15,932 nucleotides of DNA from Candidatus Omnitrophota bacterium. Its GTDB lineage: Bacteria > Omnitrophota > Koll11 > VGKN01. The stretch covers positions 1-15,932 of the forward strand of contig VGKN01000008.1 in the NCBI GenBank assembly GCA_016867055.1, in the 5' to 3' direction. The position numbers and the translations under genes were made by a program. Below, one piece after another: positions 1-7,334 of this stretch. Within the stretch, counting starts at the first letter, position 1, and the number at the start of each line of letters is the position of its first letter. The notes below the pieces were generated by a model. The model had not been told where the DNA came from, ran no database searches, and was given only the letters and a program-made list of their open reading frames with translations.

Positions 1-3000
1 CTCCGCTTGAACTTAAGGAGCCGTTTCCTTTGGGCTCACCTGGTTTGTTTCCAATTAATGCCTTTGTATCCCGCGTGATTTCGTTAATTGACACAGAAGC
101 GCCAATCCCCACATTCTGTGCCTTTACAACACCTCCGCTGACATTAAAGAGCTGGGATTTATCCTCGCCCACAATCAATATATTCAAATCAGTAAAATAA
201 TTATTACTATCGGAACCTGTAATGTGGGTATCAGCAGTGGTTAATTTATCATCATTATTGGTGTCTAAACTCACCAGGATATTTTCAACCTCAACATCAT
301 CCAGACTGGTAATTAAATTCTCGTCTCCAAAAATTTTACGAATGTCCTTGGGGATGGTGACTGTCCCGCTACCTGTGGTTATCTCTGCTGCGTCATCAAT
401 CTGCGCTATAGAGCTGTTGTTTGTTTGTAATAATGAAAAGGTGCCTGCTAAGGCAAAGGCCTCGGCTTTTCCTCCTGACTCGGAAATGGAAATATTGCGC
501 GTCGTAGAATCAGCAATAACCGCTAGTGAATCTCCATATACCTTAGCGCCATTCTTAATTAGCGCCTCTGCTGTATTAGTATATTCAATTCCCAGGTAAG
601 CTCCACCCACGCCGGCTTTCCCGGCCTGTGCCCCAAAAAATTTAAAACCAAAGACGCCGGAGAGATTAACGGTGTCAATCCTACTTTTTGCTGCTACTAT
701 TACATCCTGCTCGGGAGAGCGATATGTCGCATCCTGATTAACCTGGGCATTCTCATCAATATAGGCATTGCTTGAGTTGGTTAAATCCATCACATTAACC
801 GAACCGGCTATTGCGGTCTTATCGCCCTGGGCATTACTCTGCGCCCAGGAGGTAAAGATGCCATTTTGGATGCCGAAATTGCTGTTTGCCTTATCGCGAA
901 TATCCGCGAAACCGCTAAACTGAAACCACTGGATTTCATAGGGAATCTGGGTTTTGGCTATGACTGAGAGTGCCTTGTTGGCATTGACTATAGAATTCTT
1001 GCCAATAAATGCATCGGTGGTATTCTTATAATTGCCTACCACAACCGCAGCGCTAACTGAATTATCCTTCGTGTTACCGCTTGGGGTTAGTGCGAGTTTT
1101 TCTGAATCAATGGTACTGATAGCAGAAATTTCAGGCATATTTTCAATCGTGGCTATAACATCAAGTTTGCCTGTTTGGGAGGTAACTGTTGCAGTCGGGG
1201 CAGCCTGGGCTGAGTCACCGATTCTGGCAATAGCATTTTCTGTATGGTCGGCATAGGCGAATGCTGCGGAAACAGCCAGGGTTTTTGAACCACTGCGGCT
1301 ATCAGGTTTTGGGTTTTTCACACTTATGTATTTATTAATTTTATCTGTAAGGGCGGTTGTTGCTTTAATAAGAAATTTGCCAGCCGCGCCTGTCCCCACG
1401 CCTGCAGAGGCCTTGGTATCATTTTTGGGAATATCCGTCTTAGCCTCAACCCTAATATCTTCTTGTACATTAGCTGTTCCTTCTAATATTGCCTCGGTTT
1501 GACTGGAGGATTTTGAGATTGCAAGACCAATACCTACAGAACCATCCTCATAAGAGCTGGCTGAACCCGAAACATTCATTTTTTTATTTGTCTCTGCCTT
1601 AACTAAAAGGCCTCCTCCCACAGAAATATCAGCGCCGTTAGAAACTTTCACTTTAGACACAGAGTTTGACTCGCCGTATGCCAAGCTCGCATCAACCGGA
1701 GAACCCCTGCCATGGCCGAGATTAATGGTTTTAGCTGAGGATGTTAAATTAGTTTCTGATATTGCATTCAGATTAAAATCATTTCCCGTATTAATCTGGG
1801 TAACTGTCCCCGCTGCCGTGCCGCTTTCCACAATAATCTGCGCTGAAGAAATGGATTTAGCGTAAGAGACCGCCGTTCCTGTAAAAGTGGCACTGGCCTT
1901 AGCATCCGCCTTAGCAGTAGCCTTAAGGGTTAAATCATTTCTGGCGTTAATAACGCTTGCCTGGCCAATGGTAATCTTGGCATCTGCCTGGGCAATGCTC
2001 ACCGCAGCAGGGCTTACCGGAGAATCTTCCAGAAAATCCAATACCTGATCAATCAAACTGTCATTAGAATCATCAAATTTATTTGAATGGGTAGCGGTGG
2101 CGGTTATGATAATGTTATAACCACTGATAGTTGCACCATTAGTTAATGTAATGGATGAACGCGCTACCTGTGTTAAATCTTCGGTGGAATGGGTGGCAGT
2201 AATAGTAACATCGCCTGCTGAGGATATGGCAAGGAGGATTATTTTGGAGGCAGAAATTTTAATATTGCCTGAACTGATTGTCTTAATTATGCCGGAATTC
2301 TGCTGGAAGGTATCTGTGGCAGAAAAATCAATATTGCCGTTAGTAACGCTTACAATAGCATTAATATATATATTATCTGCACTAGCAGTATAATTACCGG
2401 TTTGTGTTATATCAGAATTAATATATAAATCGGTAGGGTCAAATAATACGGTTGCGCCTTGATATCCCGGAGGCGCCCTACCATTTAACACTCCATAAAA
2501 TCCCAATTGGTCAAAGGCAGAAATTTCTATAAATCCAGCATTGCCAGAAATGCTACCAGCAGAAACGTCAATTACAGCATTTCTGTTTATTAGCGTATTT
2601 CCCTTTGTAGAATTAATAATTATCCTTCCGCCATTACCTATGATACCTATGGCGCGGGCTTCAGTTCTACTTTCTTCATCTAAAACCGTAAGGTCGCGGG
2701 AGATTATTTCAATTGTGCCTGCTGAGCCTTCTTCGCAGGCATTGGCTGAAATTACACCGTGCTGGGCTATTTCATCTGCCTCTATAATAACCTCGCCTGC
2801 GTCGGTAGAATCCTCGTAGGTATCGGCAATAACCTCTCCTCTATTTATAAAATCTGCATCCTTAATCTTCACCTCAATCTTCTCTGCCTCTATCCGTCCC
2901 TCATTAATAAAATCCGAATCCTTGGTGTTGACCTTGAGTTCTGATGCTTCTATTGTCCCTGTATTTATTATTGGTGCGCCTTCTGCAGTTAGCTCAACTA

Positions 3001-3829
3001 CGCCGTTATGGTTGGATAATGACCTTGCCTCTATTATCCCCGAGTTATTTATGGCATAGTTAAATACATTGTTTAAGACCTTGGCGGTAAGCAGGACCTT
3101 TCCACCGTTTGCAGAGATTGTGCCTGTATTCTTTATGGCGCTATCCATTTGTTTTCCATCGGGACCGAAAATAGCCTCTTTTACTGGTTCATCTATGACT
3201 ACTGAGATATCGTTTAAGTCATCCAGGGCAAGGGTCATCTTCTCTCCGCTTGCAAGGACTACTGTTCCTAAATTTGCCTCAATCTTCCCTTGGTTTTCTA
3301 CTGCCTGGGAAAGAAGGCAGGCATAGCCGCCGTTTTTGATGGTTATATTGCCCTGGTTAATTATATAGCCGTTTTTACCTGTTTCCTTATAGAAGTTATA
3401 ATTGCCCTTTAAGAAGTCCTCATTGGATATGTTTAGGGTAGAGGCAACTAGCCCTGCTACATCTACGCGTGAGTCTCTTCCGAATATAACACCGTTGGGA
3501 TTTATGAGAAAGATATTACCGTTAGCAGTTAGTGTGCCCATTATGCTTGAGGGGTCTTGCCCGACTACGCGGTTTAGGGCAACTGCATTTGCAGAGGGCT
3601 GGTTAAAGTTAACTGTTTCTTGTCTGGCAATAGAGAAGCTGTTATAATCAACAATTAGTTTATCTGAGGGGGTATTGATATTTAGCGTATCGGGGTTTGA
3701 GCGGTCAATGGTGGCAGAACCTACTACAATGTTTTCGCCCTCTGGAAGGCCGTAGGCAGTTAAGGAAAAGATTAAATTAACTACAATTACAGCTAAGAGG
3801 AATGTTACTTCTTTATACTTACTACTCAT
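1..3829 (-). CDS. TpsA-family filamentous haemagglutinin-like exoprotein, 3' end outside window
   Basis: An uninterrupted minus-strand frame runs from ATG at 3829 to the left edge: 1276 residues with no stop. Residues 1-27 look like a signal peptide (charged start, hydrophobic core, cut near LTAYG). Residues about 28-150 are the TPS secretion domain, with FNQPSANAVALNRV at 75-88 and NPNGVIFG at 110-117, the family hallmarks. The rest is low-complexity, Ala/Ser/Thr/Asn-rich beta-helix-type repeat, with many short strands of the form A-x-I-x-x-x-A-x-V-x-A, as in large filamentous adhesins. An EF-hand-like loop lies at residues 1189-1200. No Shine-Dalgarno sequence precedes the ATG. The cognate transporter is encoded just upstream, so this should be exported by the Sec system and then through TpsB to the cell surface or medium. 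The family is clear; the ligand (adhesin, toxin or other) cannot be judged because the C-terminus is missing. Confidence 0.93.
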   Translation of the reverse strand, partial: MSSKYKEVTFLLAVIVVNLIFSLTAYGLPEGENIVVGSATIDRSNPDTLNINTPSDKLIVDYNSFSIARQETVNFNQPSANAVALNRVVGQDPSSIMGTLTANGNIFLINPNGVIFGRDSRVDVAGLVASTLNISNEDFLKGNYNFYKETGKNGYIINQGNITIKNGGYACLLSQAVENQGKIEANLGTVVLASGEKMTLALDDLNDISVVIDEPVKEAIFGPDGKQMDSAIKNTGTISANGGKVLLTAKVLNNVFNYAINNSGIIEARSLSNHNGVVELTAEGAPIINTGTIEASELKVNTKDSDFINEGRIEAEKIEVKIKDADFINRGEVIADTYEDSTDAGEVIIEADEIAQHGVISANACEEGSAGTIEIISRDLTVLDEESRTEARAIGIIGNGGRIIINSTKGNTLINRNAVIDVSAGSISGNAGFIEISAFDQLGFYGVLNGRAPPGYQGATVLFDPTDLYINSDITQTGNYTASADNIYINAIVSVTNGNIDFSATDTFQQNSGIIKTISSGNIKISASKIILLAISSAGDVTITATHSTEDLTQVARSSITLTNGATISGYNIIITATATHSNKFDDSNDSLIDQVLDFLEDSPVSPAAVSIAQADAKITIGQASVINARNDLTLKATAKADAKASATFTGTAVSYAKSISSAQIIVESGTAAGTVTQINTGNDFNLNAISETNLTSSAKTINLGHGRGSPVDASLAYGESNSVSKVKVSNGADISVGGGLLVKAETNKKMNVSGSASSYEDGSVGIGLAISKSSSQTEAILEGTANVQEDIRVEAKTDIPKNDTKASAGVGTGAAGKFLIKATTALTDKINKYISVKNPKPDSRSGSKTLAVSAAFAYADHTENAIARIGDSAQAAPTATVTSQTGKLDVIATIENMPEISAISTIDSEKLALTPSGNTKDNSVSAAVVVGNYKNTTDAFIGKNSIVNANKALSVIAKTQIPYEIQWFQFSGFADIRDKANSNFGIQNGIFTSWAQSNAQGDKTAIAGSVNVMDLTNSSNAYIDENAQVNQDATYRSPEQDVIVAAKSRIDTVNLSGVFGFKFFGAQAGKAGVGGAYLGIEYTNTAEALIKNGAKVYGDSLAVIADSTTRNISISESGGKAEAFALAGTFSLLQTNNSSIAQIDDAAEITTGSGTVTIPKDIRKIFGDENLITSLDDVEVENILVSLDTNNDDKLTTADTHITGSDSNNYFTDLNILIVGEDKSQLFNVSGGVVKAQNVGIGASVSINEITRDTKALIGNKPGEPKGNGSLSSSG
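2842..2940 (-). repeat. Imperfect 60-base (20-residue) tandem repeat inside tpsA
   Basis: Two neighbouring units, about residues 297-337, share the core D-[SA]-D-F-I-N-x-G followed by an E/I/K-rich strand. The DNA at 2904-2923 and 2844-2863 lines up with an exact 60-base offset. This length fits one beta-helix coil. It is protein-level repetition within the exoprotein, not a mobile element. Confidence 0.6.
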
Positions 3830-3866
3830 CAATTAAGATAACAGTTATTTTTTTAAATTAATTTGA

Positions 3867-3894
3867 AATATAACATATTTTTCTAAAAAATCAA
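3867..3894 (-). promoter_or_regulatory. Putative sigma70 promoter for tpsA
   Basis: On the minus strand, TTGATT (3894-3889) and TATATT (3872-3867) are separated by 16 bases. Transcription would start near 3860, leaving a leader of about 30 bases before ATG 3829. The -10 has one mismatch and the -35 two. In such AT-rich DNA, chance matches are common, so confidence is moderate. Confidence 0.5.
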
Positions 3895-3917
3895 GGTCTT
3901 CTAAAAAAATTTTGATG

Positions 3918-3937
3918 CAAACGATAAGAACCGTTTG
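3918..3937 (-). terminator. Possible weak terminator or regulatory hairpin downstream of tpsB
   Basis: Inverted arms CAAACG and CGTTTG (3918-3923 and 3932-3937) enclose an 8-base loop. On the minus strand a T run follows after eight bases. The stem is only six pairs and the T tract is displaced, so termination would be inefficient. It could equally be an operator-like palindrome upstream of the tpsA promoter. Confidence 0.25.
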
Positions 3938-4091
3938 AAAAAGAAGAATAGATATTGAAAAATTTGTTCAAAAAAAATCATTTTACTTGTAACAGACACA
4001 ATAAGTTGCATAATTTTTTATAAACAAAGATATTCAACAAATGATACGGTTATGATATGGTTAACAGTGAGGAGACTACGGATAAAAAATC

Positions 4092-5792
4092 TTAAAAACT
4101 CTTTGACACCTCTGTCCAGGCATGATGGCGCTGGTTATCCGATGGTTCATTGTCCAAGGACCAGGCAAAATCTGCCCTAAGTGAAAAATCCTCTGGAAGA
4201 TTAAATCGCAAACCGCAGCCTACTGCTCTTAAGGTTCTATTTTTTTCCTCTCCTGCCTGAGTCCTTCTTAGGCGGGTATTCGCCCAATCATAAAAAGGAA
4301 CCAATCTCAATGCGTCATAGAATTTTGCCTTTGAGAAGGGAACCCTTATCCCCCTCGGTATAAAATAGGGCGGGAAAGACCATTCAATGGTTGAGGAATA
4401 ACCCTTGTCTCCTACCAGTTCAGCTGACGGATAACCGCGCACATTTGTAATGCCACCTATCTGGAATTGCTCTGCAGCGGTTAAGATATAAGGCGTGAAC
4501 TGAATCTGGTTCTTCCATAAAAGAGTAGAGTTAAAGGGCATCCTCTGCAGTCTGACTAAAGTCAGATTATCCTTTGTAAATTTTCCCCCTGCGCCGCTTC
4601 GCGAGGCGTGCGTGTCCACGTCTTCTAAGCCGCCCATTAACTTGGGTATGCCGTAATTAAATTCATTGCTGATTAAGGTGCGCCCGAATTTATCCGTTAA
4701 ATCTAAATCTAGGCCTACCCGTGCCACGCGCAACCTATCTCGGCTTGATTCATCTCCTAATTGAAAATTAATGATGTCCTTATAATCAAAGGCAGTATTT
4801 AAGCTCAAGTTCATATTTTCCTTTTCGAATAAAACCTGTGTAGCATATATACTATAAAGCTCGCTTTTACCCCTTGCTTCTAAATCCTCGTATACCTCGC
4901 CAAGTTGAAGATATGAGCGGGCGGCAAAAAGACCGATCTCTAAGCCTTCTGTAGCCGGTAAAAGATAACGCGAGCTTGTTAATACATAATTCTCGGCCTC
5001 TGCCAGTTGATATTGAAGCGTTAGTTTATCATCCCAGCCCAAAAGGTTATTATGTGTAAGAGTAGTTTTAAAACGATTTTCATCAATATAGCGTGAACCA
5101 TAATTATCATAATTAAATCCAAGGTGAATGGGCAGACGATCTTTTACCTCTAATACTACATCAGTAGTTCCGGGTTCCTTGCCCGGCATAAGAATTGCCT
5201 TTGCGTTACGATCCGACTGTTCATTTATACTGCTTAAACCCTTTCTTAAGATGTCATAATTAAAAGGTTGGTCCTTTCTTAAAGCGATCTTTTTTCTAAG
5301 CAGGGATGTCTTAAAATAACGGTTGCCCTTTATCTCCACATCCCCAGTAACTCCTTCTATAACCCTTATTTCTACTATCTCCTTTTCAATCTTCTGCGGA
5401 GGTAAATAGGCACGGGATGTCACATAGCCTTGCTTGCGGTAGGCATCAGTAATTAAATCTGCTGCTTCTTGCAGTTCCCTAAGCGTAAGTTCTTTATTCT
5501 CAAAGGGAGCGATTATTGAATCAATCTCATTTTGAGAAATAAGAGTTACTCCTGTTACATTAATTTTCTTTATTACAATTTTCTCTAAGGCTTTGGGAGC
5601 AGGTGCTGCGGTAGGGAGTTTTTCTTCTATCTCTGGCTTTTCTTTAACCTTTTCAATCCTTTCCCGTAAGAGTTTTTCCTTTTCTATCTCTCTCTCAATC
5701 TTCTCTGTCTCTCCCACCTTCTGGGCAAAAAGCGGAAGATTTTGAAATACTACAAAAGAAACCAGAACTGACACCAAAATACCTTTTTTCAC
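4092..5792 (-). CDS. TpsB/FhaC-family two-partner secretion outer-membrane transporter
   Basis: This is the 16-strand beta-barrel transporter of the Omp85/TpsB family that moves the TpsA partner across the outer membrane. The frame opens at ATG 5807, but a strong GGAGGGG lies inside codons 1-3, six bases before a GTG at 5792. The GTG is the better start (566 residues) and gives a clean signal peptide. Numbering from ATG 5807: signal peptide to about 29, a charged helix 35-65, POTRA domains about 76-152 and 153-224, then the barrel to 571. The barrel carries the VRGY motif (456-459) of the conserved L6 loop and an FYDWA segment (505-509) resembling the conserved strand motif that partners it. 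The protein ends in Phe, as outer-membrane barrels usually do. It lies downstream of a lone POTRA protein gene and upstream of tpsA. Confidence 0.93.
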   Translation of the reverse strand: MKKGILVSVLVSFVVFQNLPLFAQKVGETEKIEREIEKEKLLRERIEKVKEKPEIEEKLPTAAPAPKALEKIVIKKINVTGVTLISQNEIDSIIAPFENKELTLRELQEAADLITDAYRKQGYVTSRAYLPPQKIEKEIVEIRVIEGVTGDVEIKGNRYFKTSLLRKKIALRKDQPFNYDILRKGLSSINEQSDRNAKAILMPGKEPGTTDVVLEVKDRLPIHLGFNYDNYGSRYIDENRFKTTLTHNNLLGWDDKLTLQYQLAEAENYVLTSSRYLLPATEGLEIGLFAARSYLQLGEVYEDLEARGKSELYSIYATQVLFEKENMNLSLNTAFDYKDIINFQLGDESSRDRLRVARVGLDLDLTDKFGRTLISNEFNYGIPKLMGGLEDVDTHASRSGAGGKFTKDNLTLVRLQRMPFNSTLLWKNQIQFTPYILTAAEQFQIGGITNVRGYPSAELVGDKGYSSTIEWSFPPYFIPRGIRVPFSKAKFYDALRLVPFYDWANTRLRRTQAGEEKNRTLRAVGCGLRFNLPEDFSLRADFAWSLDNEPSDNQRHHAWTEVSKSF

Positions 5793-5798
5793 TATTTT

Positions 5799-5805
5799 CC
5801 CCTCC
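5799..5805 (-). promoter_or_regulatory. Shine-Dalgarno GGAGGGG deciding the tpsB start
   Basis: The minus strand reads GGAGGGG, six bases (AAAATA), then GTG at 5792. No ribosome-binding sequence precedes the upstream ATG at 5807. This favours initiation at GTG and a protein five residues shorter than the longest open frame. Confidence 0.7.
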
Positions 5806-5860
5806 ATTTTAAATTACAAATAGTTTTTAGAATTTAGCATAAAGTAAGAATTGTGTCAAA

Positions 5861-5890
5861 TGTTCTTTTAGAAAATGTTCTTTTAGAAAA
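5861..5890 (-). repeat. Perfect 15-base tandem direct repeat between the POTRA gene and tpsB
   Basis: The unit TGTTCTTTTAGAAAA (plus strand) occurs twice head to tail at 5861-5875 and 5876-5890 with no mismatch. It ends immediately beside the stop codon of the upstream POTRA gene. Each unit contains a small dyad, TTCT-TTT-AGAA. It lies in the 83-base gap upstream of tpsB. It may be a regulator-binding pair, an mRNA element, or a recent slippage duplication. Confidence 0.85.
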
Positions 5891-6319
5891 TCAGGGGGTT
5901 ATTTCATCCACCTTTATTTTCAGGTAATTATCCTTGATTTCATAGGAAATCTCAGCAGGCTCTCCGGTGTAACCTTTATCTTGGTAGGCTTGCTTGATAA
6001 GTTCTATTAACTGCTTAATCTCCTCTTTGCTAAGCAGGTGTTTTTTAAAAGGCAGGGTTATTTCATCCAGAAGTTCTTTATCAAGCAGGGTAATTCCTTC
6101 CAATTTAATATCCTTTATATATATTTCTTCTTTATCCAACCTTTCTCTAAGAAGTTTTTCTTTCTCAAGAAGCTCCTGTGTCCTTTGTTGTTGGCTTGCG
6201 GATGGCTGGCTGCATAAGCCAATTCCAAGCCTTAAACCAAGGGAGAGAACTAACAAGACTGATACAACAAGACCTGTTTTATTTAAGTTTTCTGTTGGCA
6301 TAGTTGAATACTTTGCCAT
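5891..6319 (-). CDS. Small exported protein with a single POTRA-like domain, TPS-associated
   Basis: The product is 142 residues. A basic start and hydrophobic segment (about 15-36) suggest a signal peptide or N-terminal anchor. Residues about 44-65 are a charged helix, and about 66-139 fit one POTRA domain: a beta strand, two helices with the pattern LI-x-x-AY-x-x-KGY, and terminal strands. The helix shares EKEKLLRER exactly with the neighbouring TpsB, and the POTRA part aligns with TpsB POTRA 1 (IKxIxxxGxTLxxxxxxD, AYxxxGY). No barrel follows, so it cannot itself be a pore. It is probably periplasmic and may assist TpsB or TpsA, or it may be a remnant of a duplicated tpsB. Neither ATG 6319 nor the in-frame ATG 6301 has a Shine-Dalgarno sequence, so the start is uncertain. 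The GLC at 34-36 is a poor lipobox. Confidence 0.75.
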   Translation of the reverse strand: MAKYSTMPTENLNKTGLVVSVLLVLSLGLRLGIGLCSQPSASQQQRTQELLEKEKLLRERLDKEEIYIKDIKLEGITLLDKELLDEITLPFKKHLLSKEEIKQLIELIKQAYQDKGYTGEPAEISYEIKDNYLKIKVDEITP

Positions 6320-6395
6320 AATAAATATAGTTAGTCAAGCGATTTATGAGGGTAATATTTGCCAGAACTTTTAAAAGATGCTATAATCTGAACAG
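6320..6395. promoter_or_regulatory. Divergent intergenic region between the TPS and gfo/idh-lpxB operons
   Basis: These 76 bases must carry promoters for both directions unless the leftward operon is driven from elsewhere. The rightward promoter is clear and is listed separately. Leftward, a TATATT (6329-6324) lies only four bases before ATG 6319 and lacks a matching -35. A TTGACT (6338-6333) lacks a matching -10. No leftward promoter can be assigned with confidence. Confidence 0.5.
6359..6387 (+). promoter_or_regulatory. Near-consensus sigma70 promoter giving a probably leaderless mRNA
   Basis: TTGCCA (6359-6364) and a perfect TATAAT (6382-6387) are separated by 17 bases. Only eight bases lie between the -10 box and ATG 6396, so the expected start (6393-6396) is at or just before the initiation codon. 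There is no room for a Shine-Dalgarno sequence. Confidence 0.8.
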
Positions 6396-7334
6396 ATGAA
6401 TGAGATAGCTAAAAGGGTTAGAGTTGGAGTAATAGGGGTTGGTGCCTTAGGCTCCATACATGCTAGGCTATACTCCGAATTAAAGGATGTTGAGCTTATT
6501 GGTATATGCGATATAGACCCAAAACGTCTTAGAAATCTCTCGGGACCACTTAAATGCAATAGTTTTAAGAACTATAGAGAACTCTTTGGGCTAGTGGATG
6601 CGGTTAGCATAGCTGTCCCGACAAGTTTACATTTCAAGACCGCAAGGGAGTTTTTGCTCAATAACATAAATATACTTGTAGAAAAACCCATAACCACAGA
6701 TCTATCCCAGGCAGACGAACTGCTTGAGCTTGCTCAAAGAAAAAAATTAATTCTTCAGGTGGGTCATGTGGAGCGTTTCAATGCTGCTGTAAGGGTAATA
6801 AAATATTTTATCAAAAATCCGCGTTTTATAGAATGCCATAGGCTTGGCCCCTTTGTTAATCGCATAAAGGATGTTGGGGTTGTATTAGACCTTATGATAC
6901 ACGACATAGATATAGCGCTTGCTCTTGTAAATTCTAAACCCCAAGGTATAGAGGCAGTGGGCGTAAGAGTTCTCTCAAATTTTGAGGATATTGCAAACGC
7001 AAGAATAACCTTTAAAAATGGCTGTGTTTGTAATCTCACTGCAAGCAGAGTAACGCCTGAGGCTATAAGAAAGATAAGAATATTTGAAAAGGACACATAT
7101 ATCTCCTTAGATTACGCCAATCAAAGTGCACTTTTATATAAGAAAGATAAACAAAGAATAATAACAAAATCCATCAATATAAAAAAGGAGGAACCCCTTA
7201 GGGCACAGCTAAGTTCTTTTATAGACTGTGTAAAAAATAGGAAGCGTCCTCTGGTATCAGGCAAAGAAGCTAGAGATGCCTTGGATATCGCTATACAAAT
7301 ACTTGATAAAATAAAATGCAAAGGAAGATATTGA
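6396..7334 (+). CDS. Gfo/Idh/MocA-family NAD(P)-dependent oxidoreductase, possible GnnA-like
   Basis: The product is 312 residues. The N-terminal Rossmann fold shows GVIGVGALG (11-19) and an acidic CDID (38-41) at the end of strand 2, which suggests NAD preference. EKP (96-98) carries the family's conserved Lys, GHVERF is at 123-128, and HDID (169-172) supplies the usual catalytic-region His and Asp. These support a sugar or sugar-nucleotide dehydrogenase. The reading frame overlaps lpxB by 19 bases. Genes of this family beside lpxB or lpxA include gnnA, which oxidises the 3-position of UDP-GlcNAc before the transaminase GnnB adds nitrogen. No transaminase is present here, so GnnA is only a hypothesis; another sugar substrate is possible. 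The ATG at 6396 is the only in-frame start before the Rossmann motif. Confidence 0.88.
   Translation: MNEIAKRVRVGVIGVGALGSIHARLYSELKDVELIGICDIDPKRLRNLSGPLKCNSFKNYRELFGLVDAVSIAVPTSLHFKTAREFLLNNINILVEKPITTDLSQADELLELAQRKKLILQVGHVERFNAAVRVIKYFIKNPRFIECHRLGPFVNRIKDVGVVLDLMIHDIDIALALVNSKPQGIEAVGVRVLSNFEDIANARITFKNGCVCNLTASRVTPEAIRKIRIFEKDTYISLDYANQSALLYKKDKQRIITKSINIKKEEPLRAQLSSFIDCVKNRKRPLVSGKEARDALDIAIQILDKIKCKGRY

Larger units (their letters stand above)
3830..4091 (-). other. AT-rich intergenic leader between tpsB and tpsA
   Basis: This 262-base stretch separates the tpsB stop from the tpsA start and holds no credible gene. It is strongly AT-rich with several A or T runs. It contains a likely promoter for tpsA near the downstream end and a small hairpin in the middle, described separately. 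The size and promoter suggest tpsA can be transcribed independently of tpsB. Confidence 0.6.

Noticed and set aside
222..3647. Several plus-strand open frames of 60-125 codons
   Set aside because: They lie antisense to the continuous tpsA frame, lack ribosome-binding sites, and their residue patterns are complements of the Ala/Ser/Thr-rich repeats. They are shadows.
6212..6217. Lipobox-like GLC in the small POTRA protein
   Set aside because: Leu at the position before Cys is unusual for signal peptidase II sites, so lipidation was not called.
5891..6319. Calling the POTRA gene a pseudogene
   Set aside because: The frame is intact from signal peptide to the last POTRA strand and ends naturally there. 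A remnant remains possible, but nothing broken is visible.
6324..6338. TTGACT and TATATT on the minus strand as a promoter for the POTRA-tpsB operon
   Set aside because: The two boxes are separated by only three bases, so they cannot act as one -35/-10 pair, and neither has a proper partner at 16-18 bases.
5994..6374. Plus-strand 126-codon frame opposite the POTRA gene
   Set aside because: It is Ser/Leu-rich low-complexity sequence, antisense to a gene with clear homology to TpsB, and overlaps the divergent promoter region.
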